The translations under genes and the position numbers were made by a program. From positions 18,467-82,466 of the forward strand of contig NZ_PQHZ01000030.1 of assembly GCF_003385185.1 (NCBI RefSeq): a stretch of 64,000 bases of DNA, written 5' to 3'. This document shows positions 62,700 through 64,000 of the stretch, in pieces (within the stretch, counting starts at the first letter, position 1; each line of letters begins with the position of its first letter). Below the pieces are notes generated by a model, which was not told where the DNA came from, ran no database searches, and saw nothing but the letters and a program-made list of their open reading frames with translations. The DNA is from Amycolatopsis palatopharyngis. GTDB taxonomy: Bacteria > Actinomycetota > Actinomycetes > Mycobacteriales > Pseudonocardiaceae.

Positions 62700-62719
62700 G
62701 GCGGGTCACCATAGGGTGA

Positions 62720-62738
62720 ACTTGCGCCAATCGCAAGT
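62720..62738. promoter_or_regulatory. Operator-like palindrome before the carnitine operon
   Basis: ACTTGCG-ccaat-CGCAAGT, perfect 7-base arms, with another CTTGCGATT at 62761-62769 and ACTGA-cgaa-TCAGT at 62743-62756 nearby. Two different palindromes would suit a regulator with two DNA-binding domains. Confidence 0.55.
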
Positions 62739-62769
62739 ATTCAACTGACGAATCAGTCTGCTTGCGATT

Positions 62770-63028
62770 ACGGCGAAGCCGGCATCGAAGAAGTGTGTGA
62801 TGCGGCAGTAGGCAGGTTCGGCCAGCTCGATGCTGGGCCTGCGGCTTCTACGGCGCCTTCCAGAAGCCAGCCAGGTTCTACCCTGCTCTCCACAGCGACA
62901 TCAACCGCTGACTGGGAGTTCCTCGCGCGTCTCACTCACGGCGGACGCGGTGCGCTGGACATCGTCGAATGGCACCACGTGTGAACCGGATGCGATGGTG
63001 ATGCTCGATAGGCGCTGTTGCTGTCGCA
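62770..63028. other. Gap with no feature seen
   Basis: About 260 bases between the carnitine operon promoter and the tRNA terminator. Small open frames are present but lack ribosome sites and normal composition. Confidence 0.5.
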
Positions 63029-63065
63029 GAAAAAATGCCCTTCCTCAATAGCCGAGAAAGGGCAT
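63029..63065 (-). terminator. Rho-independent terminator of the tRNA gene
   Basis: On the minus strand ATGCCCTT (63058-63065) pairs with AAGGGCAT (63035-63042), followed by a run of T's. This is the only classic stem plus T-run terminator seen in the window. Confidence 0.85.
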
Positions 63066-63079
63066 CTGTCGTACGTTTG

Positions 63080-63152
63080 TGGAGCTGAGGGGAATCGAAC
63101 CCCTGACCTTCTCGATGCGAACGAGACGCGCTACCAACTGCGCTACAGCCCC
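63080..63152 (-). tRNA. tRNA-Ala (anticodon CGC)
   Basis: A 73-base cloverleaf. Acceptor GGGGCTG pairs with CAGCTCC including the G3:U70 pair that defines alanine tRNA; the D-loop is AGTTGGTA, the anticodon stem TCTCG/CGAGA with loop TTCGCAT (anticodon CGC, codon GCG), and the T-arm AGGGG-TTCGATT-CCCCT. CCA is not encoded. Confidence 0.97.
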
Positions 63153-63209
63153 TTGGTGAAGCGCGACGAGCATAACAGCCAGCCGCGACCCACCTTTCAG
63201 GCGGGGTGG

Positions 63210-63959
63210 CTACTCGCCCACCGCCCTGCGGAACGGCAGTTGGCCCGGGTCGTTCAGCTCGTGGAAGGCCGGATCCTCGTCGTCCAGGTCGAGTACGACG
63301 GCCTGACGCCGGATCCGCGAGCTCGGCACCGGCTTACGCTCGGCGCCCACGATCTCGCGGCGGTACTCGGCGACCTCGATCTCCTCACGCGGCTCGAACT
63401 CGTCCAGGTCCCGGCGTTCGCGGGCGATGGCGTGCATCCGGGCCAGCCTGCGCTGCCGGATCTCCTCCTCGATGCGTACCTGCCTGCGCAGGTACGCCAG
63501 GTATCCCACGAGAGCGAGGCCTGCGGCGCCATTGGCCCACCACATCGGCGACCACAGGAACACGGCAGCGACAGCCGTGATGATCACGGCAGCGATCAGC
63601 GACAGCACCACGCGTTGCCGGTACGCGTACTTGGCCTTGGCGGCGATCTCCGCGGCCTCCGGATCGAAGCCGCCCCGTCCGGGCCGGTACCGGGCACCGG
63701 GTCGGGCGCCGGCCGAGGGCACACCGATGCGGCGACCCTGGGCGCGCTCCTCCGGTGTCATCGGCTCCTCGTCCGCGAGGTCCTCGTCGACGCTGTCGAG
63801 TTCGTCCAGGTCGTCCAAGTCGTCGTCGAAACCGTCGTCGAACTCGTCCTCGAGGTCAACAGGATCGACCGGGCCGACACCGTCGTCCGCATCGTAGCCG
63901 CCGACGCCCGAACCCGCGGTGCGTTCGACGGGCGCGTCTTGGTGAGTCTTGTCAGACAT
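63210..63959 (-). CDS. GlpR/SepX-like membrane protein
   Basis: 249 residues. A long acidic N-terminal region (DEFDDGFDDDLDDLDELD) is followed by RYRPGRGGFDPEAAEIAAKAKYAYRQR, two close hydrophobic segments (VVLSLIAAVIITAVAAVFLW and WANGAAGLALVGYLAYL), and a basic coiled region (RIEEEIRQRRLARMHAIARERRD) ending in a conserved tail. This is the plan of SepX/GlpR, which binds the divisome with a gephyrin-like partner in Streptomyces and Corynebacterium; the mycobacterial counterpart (Rv0996 region) lies in the same neighbourhood. Confidence 0.8.
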   Translation of the reverse strand: MSDKTHQDAPVERTAGSGVGGYDADDGVGPVDPVDLEDEFDDGFDDDLDDLDELDSVDEDLADEEPMTPEERAQGRRIGVPSAGARPGARYRPGRGGFDPEAAEIAAKAKYAYRQRVVLSLIAAVIITAVAAVFLWSPMWWANGAAGLALVGYLAYLRRQVRIEEEIRQRRLARMHAIARERRDLDEFEPREEIEVAEYRREIVGAERKPVPSSRIRRQAVVLDLDDEDPAFHELNDPGQLPFRRAVGE

Positions 63960-64000
63960 TGCGAATACCTCCCGCCCCCCAGCAGGTGCAGCGAAAACTC

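Noticed and set aside
63080..63152. tRNA-Ala as attachment site of an integrated element
   Set aside because: No integrase or excisionase gene and no repeated 3' tRNA fragment was seen in the window.

Overview
This window is high-GC actinobacterial DNA with GTG/TTG starts, ATGA/GTGA translational overlaps, an Ala-tRNA and mycobacterium-like core genes. Both edges carry genes whose M. tuberculosis counterparts lie in the Rv0996-Rv1010 neighbourhood: rpfB, tatD, metG, pabB, rsmI and the protein O-mannosyltransferase on the left, a GlpR/SepX-like membrane protein on the right. A member of Pseudonocardiaceae (Amycolatopsis, Prauserella or Saccharomonospora type) is the most likely source; this is inferred from gene style and not from a database search.

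Left part (1-25,200), housekeeping and catabolism: rpfB (cut by the window edge), tatD and metG; a GH25-like protein with a degraded active site convergent with a DUF4185 (GH183-type) protein; an XRE/TPR regulator; pabB; a quinone oxidoreductase/TetR pair around a clear operator; rsmI divergent from pmt; a Tat-exported GH64 glucanase and a GH20 hexosaminidase, each preceded by a DasR-type (dre) operator; a membrane Ser/Thr kinase; prpE; and a DUF779/aldehyde dehydrogenase pair with a GAF-domain activator and an MFS exporter. Intergenic gaps here carry a family of perfect 24-30 bp palindromes and a 21-nt tandem repeat.

Middle part (about 26,100-49,500), an accessory region that I read as an undescribed RiPP locus of linaridin type. 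It has two 86-residue Cys-free precursor peptides, each with the linaridin-type PxxxTPA motif and a shared C-terminal ELLx(I/M)R motif. It has two copies of a three-protein module (HTTM-like membrane protein, alpha/beta hydrolase, one-TM protein with a WRFFAPxP motif). It also has a methyltransferase, a GT1 glycosyltransferase, a Lys-free halogenase-like flavoprotein, two acyl-CoA-dehydrogenase-fold flavoproteins (one fused to an extra N-terminal domain), an M16 peptidase pair (one with and one without the zinc motif), an ABC exporter, a 56-residue membrane peptide and two related LuxR regulators. A two-component system with an ABC-2 exporter lies between the first regulator and the biosynthetic genes and may belong to the locus (resistance or export). 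The working model is leader-guided modification of both peptides at the membrane by the HTTM/hydrolase complexes, tailoring by the flavoproteins, methyltransferase and glycosyltransferase, leader removal by the M16 pair, and export by the ABC protein.

Right part (49,600-64,000): an aromatic amino acid decarboxylase, an ABC exporter, then a long minus-strand run combining carnitine degradation (carnitine dehydrogenase, beta-keto acid cleavage enzyme, betainyl-CoA-type thioesterase, an XRE-TetR fusion regulator) with a peptide-type ABC importer and a serine hydrolase. A tRNA-Ala(CGC) with its terminator and a GlpR-like protein close the window.
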